Origin: Azorhizobium oxalatiphilum
GTDB taxonomy: Bacteria > Pseudomonadota > Alphaproteobacteria > Rhizobiales > Xanthobacteraceae
Assembly: GCF_014635325.1 (NCBI RefSeq)
Contig: NZ_BMCT01000010.1
Location: 119,718 to 183,717 of the forward strand
Reading direction: 5' to 3'
DNA: 64,000 nucleotides
Below the pieces are notes generated by a model. The model saw nothing but the letters and a program-made list of their open reading frames with translations. It did no database searches and was not told the origin of the DNA. This document shows, piece by piece, positions 36,631 through 44,272 of the stretch (its first letter is position 1; every line of letters starts with the position of its first letter). The position numbers and the translations under genes were made by a program.

Positions 36631-38301
36631 TCACACGCGCGTCAGCACGTAGCTCTGGCTGTCGTCATAGAGCCAGGTCATGCGGTTCAGCTTGCCGGAG
36701 GCGTCGGCGGCAAAGGACATGAAGCCGGTCGGCGCATCCGCCGACATGGCGACTATGGGGGCGAACCGTCCCTCTGCCTTCAGCCGCACCAGATAGAGCG
36801 GGCCATCGAAAGGTGTCAGGTTCAGCACCGCGCCGGTCTTGAAGCGGGCGGCGAGCCCCTTGCCGTCGACCTCCACCTTCACCTCGCCCAGCATCTCGCT
36901 CTTATAGGTGCCGGCGAGGGCTGCCGGATCGAGCGGCGGCGTGGGGGACTTGGGCGGGGTGTAGCGGGCATCGTCGGCGGCGGCACCGGCCTTCGCCTTC
37001 TCGATCTCGCGGGCGAAATAGTCCTGCGCGGGATTCTCCAGCAGCGCGTCATAGATGCTGAGCGCCAGCGCATCCACGAAACCGATGTTCTGCAGGTTGC
37101 TGAGCACGATCACGCCCAGCCCCTTGTCCGGCAGGAAGCCGAAATGGGTGCCGAAGCCGTTGGTGCCGCCATTGTGCCAGATCACCCGGCCGTTGGGCGT
37201 GGACATGAGCAGCCAGCCCATGGCGTAGGCGATGGTATCGCTCATGCCCACGCGCGGAATACGCGTGACGCCGAGATTGGCGGGCGAGACGATCTCCTTG
37301 CCCTCGAACGCGCCGTTGGCGAGGTGCAGGCGCATCCAGCGCGCCATGTCCTCCAGCGTGGAGTTCATGTTGCCCGCCGGCCCCAGCGAATAGGGAAAGG
37401 AGGGATCGAACGGGATCTCGATGGAGCCCTTGGGCACCCACGTATGGCCGGTGGCATGGTTGGGAGCGGCCGAGATGGCTTCGGCCGTGAAGCTCGTCTC
37501 CTTCATGCCCAGCGGATCGAGGATCTCGGCCTGCGCCACCGCATCCCAGTCTTTGGCGCCGCTGGCCTTCGCCACCACCTCGCCGGCCACCAGATGGGTG
37601 ATGTTGGTGTAGGCGAAAGCTGAGCGGAAGCTCGATACCGGCTCCACATAGCGCAGCGAGTGCACAAGGTCCGGCGGCGGGTAGCCGAGCGCGGTGAGAC
37701 CGTCGTTCACATAGGGCATCAGGCCGGAACGCTGGGCGATGATGTCGAACAGGCGGAATTCGCGGCTCGCCCAGTCATCCTTCAGCGCGAAGCCGGGGTG
37801 GCGGTCCGAGATGCGATCGTCCCAGGCGAGCCAGCCCTTGTCCACGCCGATGGCCATGGTGGTGGCGAGGAAGGCCTTGGTGGTGGAGCCGATCTGGAAC
37901 TGGGTGCGGCTGTCCACCGGCCGCTTGTCGCTCTTGGAGCGGGCGCCGAAGCCCTTGGTGTAGACGAGCTTGTCGCCGGAGACGATGCCGAGCATGCAGC
38001 CCGGCACGTCGAAGGTCTTCATGGCCTCGACGAGACGCGTCTCGATGCCGGGCATGACCGTGGTCAGGCGGCCGAGCAGGGGAGAGGCGGAGGCCTCAGT
38101 GCGTTTGGCCGCCTGCGGGGTCGGCATCTGGGCCGAGGCGGTGGCGGCGAAGGCCGCGGCGCCGGCGGCAGCCAGCGCGCCGGTGGCGAGGCTGCGACGG
38201 GAGAGCAGCGGGCCGGAAGGCGCTGCCGGATCGCTCTCGCGGGACGTGGCGGTTTCGGGGGACGCGTGACGCGTCGCTGCGGGGTCGTCGTAGTGCGCCA
38301 T
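36631..38301 (-). CDS. Tat-exported serine beta-lactamase-family hydrolase
   Basis: A 556-aa class C beta-lactamase/D-aminopeptidase-fold hydrolase. A twin-arginine signal is visible (LSRRSLATGALAAAGAAAFAATASA). The catalytic SxxK is GSTTK, YxN is AYTN, and the third motif is HNGGTNG. A C-terminal lipocalin-like domain (~residues 440-556) begins with LDPAALAGTYKSEM. Most such proteins are peptidases or esterases, not resistance enzymes. RBS GGAGG precedes 38301. It and the toxin-antitoxin pair split the usual rpsA-sppA neighbourhood, and repeat copy 3 lies immediately upstream. Confidence 0.9.
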   Translation of the reverse strand: MAHYDDPAATRHASPETATSRESDPAAPSGPLLSRRSLATGALAAAGAAAFAATASAQMPTPQAAKRTEASASPLLGRLTTVMPGIETRLVEAMKTFDVPGCMLGIVSGDKLVYTKGFGARSKSDKRPVDSRTQFQIGSTTKAFLATTMAIGVDKGWLAWDDRISDRHPGFALKDDWASREFRLFDIIAQRSGLMPYVNDGLTALGYPPPDLVHSLRYVEPVSSFRSAFAYTNITHLVAGEVVAKASGAKDWDAVAQAEILDPLGMKETSFTAEAISAAPNHATGHTWVPKGSIEIPFDPSFPYSLGPAGNMNSTLEDMARWMRLHLANGAFEGKEIVSPANLGVTRIPRVGMSDTIAYAMGWLLMSTPNGRVIWHNGGTNGFGTHFGFLPDKGLGVIVLSNLQNIGFVDALALSIYDALLENPAQDYFAREIEKAKAGAAADDARYTPPKSPTPPLDPAALAGTYKSEMLGEVKVEVDGKGLAARFKTGAVLNLTPFDGPLYLVRLKAEGRFAPIVAMSADAPTGFMSFAADASGKLNRMTWLYDDSQSYVLTRV

Positions 38302-38326
38302 GAAGGCCTCCTGCAATGCCCACCCC

Positions 38327-38390
38327 GAGCACGTCCGGCTTTGATTGCTTCGCAATCCAAGCCGCAAGACGTTCTCGATCAAAACGTTGG
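38327..38390. repeat. Dispersed palindromic repeat, copy 3 (first half only)
   Basis: GTCCGGCTTTGATTGCTTCG and onward matches copies 1 and 2 up to the GTTGGAG point; the second palindrome is replaced by unrelated sequence. This shows that the two halves can separate. Confidence 0.8.
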
Positions 38391-38474
38391 AGGCGGATTC
38401 ACGGGTCAGATTTCATCTGATCCGATCCGGCTCCAAAACAGCGGCGAGCATGGCGAAGCTCAAGGCGCAGGGCA

Positions 38475-38506
38475 ACAAAAAAGGCCGGCGCTGGGCGCCG
38501 GCCTTC
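38475..38506 (-). terminator. Intrinsic terminator of rpsA
   Basis: AAGGCCGGCGC and GCGCCGGCCTT form a perfect 11-bp stem with a 3-nt loop followed by TTTTTTG on the minus strand, 33 bp after the rpsA stop. Confidence 0.9.
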
Positions 38507-38538
38507 CGATTTTGTTCAAGCCAACTAAGGACTTGAGA

Positions 38539-40230
38539 TCACTCGCCGGTGCGCTGCTTGAGAGCGGCGCCCAGGATGTCACCGAGCGAGGCGCCCGAGT
38601 CCTGCGAACCGTACTGCGCCACGGCTTCCTTCTCCTCGGCGATTTCCATCGCCTTGACGGAAACCTGCACCTTGCGCGCCTTGCGGTCGAACAGGGTGAC
38701 GCGGGCGTCCAGCTTCTCGCCGACCGAGAAGCGCTCGGGGCGCTGGTCGTTGCGCTCGCGGGCCAGTTCCGAACGCTTGATGAAAGCGGACAGATCCGTG
38801 CCGGTGAGCTTCACCTCGATGCCGCCGTCCTTCACGTCGGTGACTTCGCAGGTGACGATCGCACCCTTCTTCACTTCGCCGGCGTCGGCGAAGGGGTCGC
38901 CGGCAAGCTGCTTGATGCCGAGCGAGATGCGCTCCTTCTCGACGTCCACGTCGAGCACCACCGCCTTCACGGTGTCACCCTTGCGGAATTCGTCGATGAC
39001 CTGCTCGCCCGGACGGTTCCAGTCGAGGTCGGACAGGTGCACCATGCCGTCCACGTCGCCGTCGAGGCCCAGGAACAGACCGAACTCGGTCTTGTTCTTG
39101 ACTTCGCCCTCGACCACCGCGCCGGGGGCATACTTCTCGCCGAAGGCTTCCCACGGATTCTGCAGGGTCTGCTTGAGGCCCAGCGAGATGCGGCGCTTGG
39201 CGGGATCCACCTCGAGCACCTGAACTTCCACTTCCTGCGAGGTCGAGACGATCTTGCCGGGGTGGACGTTCTTCTTGGTCCAGGACATCTCGGACACGTG
39301 GATCAGGCCTTCGATGCCCGGCTCCAGCTCGACGAACGCGCCGTAGTCCGTGATGTTGGTGACGCGACCCTTGAAGCGGGCCTCCACCGGATACTTGGCC
39401 TCGATGCCCTCCCACGGATCGCCGAGGAGCTGCTTCATGCCGAGCGAGATGCGGTGCGTCTCGTGGTTGATCTTGATGATCTTCACCTTCACCGTCTGGC
39501 CGATGTTCAGCACTTCGGTGGGGTGGTTCACGCGGCGCCATGCGATGTCGGTGACATGCAGCAGGCCGTCGATGCCGCCCAGATCAACGAACGCACCGTA
39601 ATCGGTGATGTTCTTGACCACGCCCTCGATGGCCTGACCCTCTTCGAGGTTCTGGACCAGTTCGTGACGCTGCTCGGCGCGGGTCTCTTCCAGCACGGTG
39701 CGGCGCGACACGACGATGTTGCCGCGGCGGCGATCCATCTTGAGGATCTGGAAGGGCTGCTGATTGTGCATCAGCGGGGCGACGTCGCGGATCGGACGGA
39801 TGTCCACCTGCGAACGCGGCAGGAAGGCCACGGCGCCGTCGAGATCGACGGTGAAGCCGCCCTTGACCTGGTTGAAGATCACGCCCGTGACCTTCTCATT
39901 GGCGGTGAACGCCTTCTCGAGCTTGACCCAGCTCTCCTCGCGGCGCGCCTTGTCGCGCGAGAGGACGGCTTCGCCCATGGCGTTCTCGACGCGCTCGAGA
40001 TAGACCTCGACCTCGTCGCCCACCTTGATGGGGTTCTCGCGGCCCGGGCCGGCGAACTCGCGCAGCGCAACGCGGCCTTCCGTCTTCAGGCCGATGTCGA
40101 TGATCGCCAGATCCTTCTCGATGGCGACAACGAGGCCCTTGACGACGGCGCCTTCCTGGAGGTCGGCGCGGCCGAAGCTCTCGTCCAGAAGGGCGGCAAA
40201 ATCTTCACGTGTGGTTTCTACGGCGGACAT
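38539..40230 (-). CDS. rpsA: 30S ribosomal protein S1
   Basis: A 563-aa S1 with six S1/OB-fold RNA-binding repeats, needed for translation initiation on structured mRNAs. Repeats are seen as VKGLVVAIEKDLAIIDIGLKTEGRVALREF, VTGVIFNQVKGGFTVDLDGAVAFLPRSQ, IEGVVKNITDYGAFVDLGGIDGLLHVTDIAW, FKGRVTNITDYGAFVELEPGIEGLIHVSEMSW and two more. RBS GGAG precedes the ATG at 40230. The usual upstream partner cmk is absent; an M48 peptidase lies upstream instead. Confidence 0.98.
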   Translation of the reverse strand: MSAVETTREDFAALLDESFGRADLQEGAVVKGLVVAIEKDLAIIDIGLKTEGRVALREFAGPGRENPIKVGDEVEVYLERVENAMGEAVLSRDKARREESWVKLEKAFTANEKVTGVIFNQVKGGFTVDLDGAVAFLPRSQVDIRPIRDVAPLMHNQQPFQILKMDRRRGNIVVSRRTVLEETRAEQRHELVQNLEEGQAIEGVVKNITDYGAFVDLGGIDGLLHVTDIAWRRVNHPTEVLNIGQTVKVKIIKINHETHRISLGMKQLLGDPWEGIEAKYPVEARFKGRVTNITDYGAFVELEPGIEGLIHVSEMSWTKKNVHPGKIVSTSQEVEVQVLEVDPAKRRISLGLKQTLQNPWEAFGEKYAPGAVVEGEVKNKTEFGLFLGLDGDVDGMVHLSDLDWNRPGEQVIDEFRKGDTVKAVVLDVDVEKERISLGIKQLAGDPFADAGEVKKGAIVTCEVTDVKDGGIEVKLTGTDLSAFIKRSELARERNDQRPERFSVGEKLDARVTLFDRKARKVQVSVKAMEIAEEKEAVAQYGSQDSGASLGDILGAALKQRTGE

Positions 40231-40491
40231 CTAGTCTCCGAACGTCTCGGCGCCGGCGTCTCGTGTTGGGACGCCCGTATCGTGCAGGTGGCTCGGGAGA
40301 CACCCGAACCGCCGCCGGAAAACCGGCGGGCCGGCGCAAAGACTGCGCGATACGAACAAGGGTTGGGATGTTTCCGGCCGCTGCGCGCGAAAACCTCAGG
40401 CGGGACAACCTCCGTGTCGCGATCGCGCGTATCCCGCGCCACCGGCCCGCCCAAGCGGCCTCCACGATGGGATGCGCAGCCAGGAACTGCG

Positions 40492-40519
40492 GGTTACGTA
40501 GTGGAAAATCTACGTAACC
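40492..40519. repeat. Inverted repeat GGTTACGTAG upstream of rpsA
   Basis: GGTTACGTAG and CTACGTAACC (10-bp perfect arms, 8-nt AT-rich loop) stand in the 385-bp rpsA-M48 intergenic region. It could be an operator or a weak terminator for the M48 gene. No gene is seen in 40231-40615. Confidence 0.7.
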
Positions 40520-40615
40520 GCAAGGGTTCGCCGCCGGGAAAACCATGCGGCAGTGCGTTTTTGCGCTGCATTCCCCAGCCGATTGCGGCACCGGGACACC
40601 GTGGCGCCGCAGGGC

Positions 40616-42454
40616 TCAATCGGTGACGATCTTCACCTTGTCGCCATAGTGGAGCTTGGCGTCCTTATCGAGGCCGTTGAGGATGAGGAAGCGTTCCATC
40701 GGCCGGTCCGGCACCTGCATGCGCCCGGCCATCTTCTCCACATTGTCCGTCAGCCCCACGGTGGCGATGCGGATGCGCAGCGGCTTCACCGTTTCCGCCT
40801 CGTTGGTGGCGACCCGCCGGAAGGTCTCGGCGGCGGCGCGGAACTGCTTGTCCAGATCCGGGGTGAGCGTGCGGGCGGCGAAGATGAGGCGATAGACGTC
40901 CGAGCCGAAGCGGATGGCGAACATGCGGAACGACCACTGCTCGCCCCGCGCCACGGCGGTTGCGGCGGAGAAGCCGTTGACGCTGAGCGTCTCCACCGAA
41001 TTGATCTCCACCCCGTCGATCCAGCCGGAGGAGAGATACTGGCCGAGCGACTGGTCGCCGGGCACGCGCACCGCGTCGAGCCGCAGCGCCTCGGAGCCGG
41101 AGGAGGTGGCGCCCAGCACCGCCTGCGAGGTGTTCTCCAGCGAGAAGCCCTCGGGCGCGGTGAAGGTGAAGCCGAGCTTGGGGTGGAAGAAGTTCCGCCC
41201 GCGCACGAAGCCTTCCTTCGGATCGTCGCCATAGACCATGCCGTTCAGGGCGGCGAGATAGGCGGCCTTGTCGCGCTCGCCATTGCCGGGGGCGGCATAT
41301 TCGCGGGCATTGGCGATGGCGATGGAGATTCGCTCCGGGGTCGCCGGGTGCGAGGACAGGAAGTCCATGTCCGGCGTGGCGTTGCCGGCCAGCGCATTCG
41401 AGCGGATGCCGGCCTGCTTGCCCATGTCGGTGAGGAAGCGCGAGGCGCCATAGGGATCGAAGCCGGCGCGCGCGGCGATGCCGACGCCGATGGCGTCCGC
41501 CTCCAGCTCCTGTCCGCGCGAGAAGGTGGCCAGCGTCTGCCGGCTCTTCTGCATGGCGAGGGCGCCCATGTTCTGGTCGGCCACCACGTCGGAGATGACG
41601 CGGCTCACCAGCACCGCCTGCTTCACCTGATCCTCGCGGATGGAGGCGTGGCGGGCGATCACGTGCGCCATCTCGTGCGCCAGCACGGAGGACATTTCCG
41701 AGGTGTCGTTGGCCAGCGCCAGCAGGCCGCGGGTCACATAGAGCGAGCCGTCCGGCAGCGCGAAGGCGTTGATGGCCGGCGAGTTCAGCACGGTGACGCG
41801 ATATTTCAGGTCCGGCCGCTCGGAGGCGGCCACCAGCCGCTCCACCACGGACTGGATCAGAGCCTTGAGTTCGGGATCGTCATAGGCGCCGCCATAGGAG
41901 GCGACCAGCCGCTCATGCTCGCGCCGCTGGGCGGGCGACATGCCGGCAGTGTCGGAAGCGGCGAGCGAGGCGCGGGTGAGGGGCACGCTGGCGCGGTCGA
42001 GATCGACGCTGCCGCATCCCGTCAGCACGCCTCCGAGGGCCGCGAGCAGAGCCGCGGTGCGCCCGGCGCGGAGCGAGATGGGGGCAAGCGCGCGGATGCG
42101 CGCAGCCAAGGACTGACGGGCCGAGGGCTGACGGGCCAATGCCTGCCATGCAGACGGGCGCACGGAAGCGTCCTGCGGAACGGACGGTCCGCTCCACGGC
42201 AAATCCCCCAGTCCTGCCTGTCCCCGCGACACGCTCACCTTGTCCCCTCGTCCAACGCCCTGCGTGCGGATGGTTCTCCATCCGCCTGCGGCCCGCGCCA
42301 GCGGTCTCCCGCTTTCCCGGTCCGCGCTTTCCTGGTCCGCACCTTTTCGGTCCGTACCTTTCCGGTCCCGGTTGCCACCGGTCCCGTTCCCACCCTGTGT
42401 CGTGCCGTCGGTTTCCGTCCGGCTGCTCCTGCATGGCGTTTGTTGCACCATCAT
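40616..42454 (-). CDS. M48 family metallopeptidase, probable lipoprotein
   Basis: A zinc metallopeptidase of the M48/YfgC (BepA-like) group. The catalytic HEMAHVIARH and downstream ELEADAIGVGIAARAGFDP supply the zinc ligands. An N-terminal lipobox (LLAALGGVLTGC) suggests outer-membrane lipid anchoring. A C-terminal LysM-like segment (LTDNVEKMAGRMQVPD...MERFLILNGL...YGDKVKIV) is present. The start is uncertain: the frame stays open to 42751, and the ~110 residues before the lipobox are low-complexity and probably partly non-coding. It likely assists outer-membrane protein quality control. Confidence 0.85.
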   Translation of the reverse strand: MMVQQTPCRSSRTETDGTTQGGNGTGGNRDRKGTDRKGADQESADRESGRPLARAAGGWRTIRTQGVGRGDKVSVSRGQAGLGDLPWSGPSVPQDASVRPSAWQALARQPSARQSLAARIRALAPISLRAGRTAALLAALGGVLTGCGSVDLDRASVPLTRASLAASDTAGMSPAQRREHERLVASYGGAYDDPELKALIQSVVERLVAASERPDLKYRVTVLNSPAINAFALPDGSLYVTRGLLALANDTSEMSSVLAHEMAHVIARHASIREDQVKQAVLVSRVISDVVADQNMGALAMQKSRQTLATFSRGQELEADAIGVGIAARAGFDPYGASRFLTDMGKQAGIRSNALAGNATPDMDFLSSHPATPERISIAIANAREYAAPGNGERDKAAYLAALNGMVYGDDPKEGFVRGRNFFHPKLGFTFTAPEGFSLENTSQAVLGATSSGSEALRLDAVRVPGDQSLGQYLSSGWIDGVEINSVETLSVNGFSAATAVARGEQWSFRMFAIRFGSDVYRLIFAARTLTPDLDKQFRAAAETFRRVATNEAETVKPLRIRIATVGLTDNVEKMAGRMQVPDRPMERFLILNGLDKDAKLHYGDKVKIVTD

Positions 42455-42975
42455 GGAGAACGTTTCATGAACCTGACATGACTGGCGCCCAATGCGCTCT
42501 TCCCTTTCAGGAGGAACGCCGGATGCCCTGTCCGCCGGTCCCGGTTGCCAGTCCCGTCCGGGTTGCCGGTTCCGGGTGATGGCATCCCGTAAGGTGCTGC
42601 GCAACATGGCGGGAGCGAGGCCATAGCGCGAAAACACGGCGGCTGGTTCCCGTCCCGCGCACGCCGTGACGCGAGTGTGATCTTTATGCAGCAGAGCCAT
42701 GCGCCATCCGCGCGCCTCGCCCGGCTTCCGTTTCCCGCCTTGCGTCCGCAATCCCCGCGCTAATCTCCCGCGTTGATCCGCTCGTTTCCTGCCTGCCAGG
42801 CCCGCACGAGGTGCCGCCGGGCCATGGCCAAGCCCCTGTTTATAATGGAAACAAGGACTTGCGCGAGATTAGCCAATGCCGGCGCCGGGCTCCAGAGCGA
42901 AGAGGTGGGCAACTCTTCACCCTTTCTTACAGCGTCTTTCCCCGTTCCTCCCGTTCCGGTATGAGGAAGAAGGCG
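42455..42975. other. Intergenic region before the tRNA locus
   Basis: No convincing gene. A TTTATAATGG stretch near 42838 could be a -10 box. Sequence becomes less GC-rich towards the tRNA. Confidence 0.35.
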
Positions 42976-43003
42976 TCCCCGTAGCTCAGCAGGATAGAGC
43001 GGA
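42976..43003 (+). pseudogene. Truncated 5' half of a tRNA-Arg
   Basis: GTCCCCGTAGCTCAGCAGGA and the following ATAGAGCG repeat the acceptor-strand and D-arm of the tRNA at 43110 with two mismatches, then similarity stops. No matching 3' half follows, so this is a duplicated or left-over tRNA fragment, possibly an attachment-site scar. Confidence 0.65.
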
Positions 43004-43049
43004 AGTTGGCCCCGGAGCGCTACCATTCTGGTTTAAGTGACTGCGATTG

Positions 43050-43078
43050 TTGACACTTGAAAGTGGTATGGCTACTGC
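43050..43078 (+). promoter_or_regulatory. Candidate promoter of tRNA-Arg
   Basis: A consensus -35 TTGACA (43050-43055) is followed after 17 bp by TACTGC, a weak -10, about 30 bp before the tRNA. Confidence 0.45.
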
Positions 43079-43109
43079 AATACGGGAGAGGGGTTAAACT
43101 ACGTCATGG

Positions 43110-43415
43110 GTCCGTGTAGCTCAGCAGGATAGAGCGAAGGTTTCCTATAAATTGGGGGTTGCGGAAGGAAACGCCGCAATCGATCTGCTCAAAGTCGGGG
43201 AACGCTGCGCGGCGTCAGCCGCATGCCAATCCCGAGCCAAGCCCCTCGGTGTCTTCGGACGCAGATGGGAAGGTGTAGAGACTGGACGGGCAGCACCTAA
43301 TGGATCATTCCGATGGTGAAGGGACAGTCCAGACCACGAACGCCTCGCGGCGGCGGCGAAAGCCGAAGTGGGATGAAACCTTAGGCCGGGGGTTCGAGTC
43401 CCTCCACGGACGCCA
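43110..43415 (+). tRNA. tRNA-Arg(CCU), interrupted by a group I intron
   Basis: Exon 1 is 43110-43146 and exon 2 is 43376-43415. Acceptor GTCCGTG pairs with CACGGAC; the anticodon stem AAGGT/ACCTT closes the loop TTCCTAA, giving anticodon CCU. The T-arm GGGGG-TTCGAGT-CCCTC and encoded CCA are present. The joined tRNA is 77 nt including CCA. The interruption lies just 3' of the anticodon (between positions 36 and 37), the known site of group I introns in alphaproteobacterial tRNA-Arg(CCU). Confidence 0.93.
43147..43375 (+). ncRNA. Group I self-splicing intron in tRNA-Arg(CCU)
   Basis: A 229-nt intron with no ORF. The core contains TAGAGACTGGACGGG (43276-43290) and, downstream, ATGGTGAAGGGACAGTCCAG, which closely resemble the P7/P3-P8 elements of the small bacterial tRNA introns (IC3 class, Azoarcus/Agrobacterium type). 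AGGAAAC in the 5' part can pair with the exon end GTTTCCT as the internal guide (P1). It ends in G as expected. Self-splicing is inferred from these features. Confidence 0.9.
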
Positions 43416-43570
43416 CTCGCATTTTGATAGTTGGACTGCGTGTCGATGGACAGGCGGTGCTTGCTAAATTGGCGCTGGCGGTACAGCGCGGATTGATCCA
43501 GTAGGTGAGGTAGGTGCCAGCGGTATGCACCCAGGCGGCGCCAAATTGGCTGCCGTTGGCTCGCTGTTTC

Positions 43571-44272
43571 TCACTTACGCTTTGCTACCTTTCTCCATTC
43601 GTCGATGCATTCCTTCATGCAGGCATATGCGTCGGCGCGCATGATGATCGAGCGAGCGCGAGCGGTTCTCGCTACTCGAAGGCCCAAAGCGTCGAACTCG
43701 ACATATAAGTTCCTTCCCAGTTCCAGGTCTTCCAGCCATTTCTCGAGTGGCTCGAGATCTAGCACTCTGCGAGACGCGTCGACTTTTGCAGGCACGGTCT
43801 TTTCGCCAAGCGGAGTGGGATCCGGCGACGGCAATGGTGCTGTCTCGCGTATGAGTTGCATTGCTGCGTCGAGCTTCCTCTTCTGCTCAATGATGATCTG
43901 GATCAGTAGTGCCTCGTTACCAGAGGATGGCCTATTATTTAGGACTTCCTCGGTCGCGGCTCGGACCTTCGGAGAGTTCGCGGTCAGGAGTTTTTCATAC
44001 GCGAATCGGTACGGGCGCAAGTAGTCTGAATAGATATTCAAGATGGACTGCGGTGCAGGGAATGTGCCGAAACGCATCCTGCCCAGTCGCGAGATCAGCG
44101 TTGCCGTCGGCTCCAGAATCGGGCGGGATTCGAGACACTCCTTGCTTAGCGAAGCAATGCGCTCCGCGTTACGCTTGAACTTGCCACGCATTCCCTCCGG
44201 AATCGCTTCCAATAGCCGGATCGTAGCTTGTATCGCCTCATCCACGATGGCTACGTCCCGTTTCCGTGTCAC
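43571..44272 (-). CDS. Small third protein of the recombinase trio (GmtX/TnpC-like position)
   Basis: A 233-aa protein without a domain I can name. It is helical and charged, with a central LIQIIIEQKRKLDAAMQLIRE and a C-terminal DAYACMKECIDEWRKVAKR. It is the last gene of a three-gene operon after two tyrosine recombinases; its GTG start overlaps the stop of the 1003-aa gene by 4 bp (GTGA). In Tn554-type elements the third gene (tnpC) modulates transposition; in gamma-mobile-trio elements the corresponding protein is called GmtX. The match is by position and size, not by motif. Codon use and GC are lower than in the host flanks. Confidence 0.6.
   Translation of the reverse strand: MTRKRDVAIVDEAIQATIRLLEAIPEGMRGKFKRNAERIASLSKECLESRPILEPTATLISRLGRMRFGTFPAPQSILNIYSDYLRPYRFAYEKLLTANSPKVRAATEEVLNNRPSSGNEALLIQIIIEQKRKLDAAMQLIRETAPLPSPDPTPLGEKTVPAKVDASRRVLDLEPLEKWLEDLELGRNLYVEFDALGLRVARTARARSIIMRADAYACMKECIDEWRKVAKRK

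Noticed and set aside
36631..38301. Antibiotic-resistance beta-lactamase
   Set aside because: The fold motifs are present, but the C-terminal lipocalin-like domain and Tat signal fit peptidase/esterase relatives; resistance is not supported.
37660..40626. 988-codon plus-strand open frame opposite rpsA and the serine hydrolase
   Set aside because: It runs antisense to two sure genes; its Gly/Ala/His/Arg-rich composition is typical of mirror frames in high-GC DNA and shows no domain.
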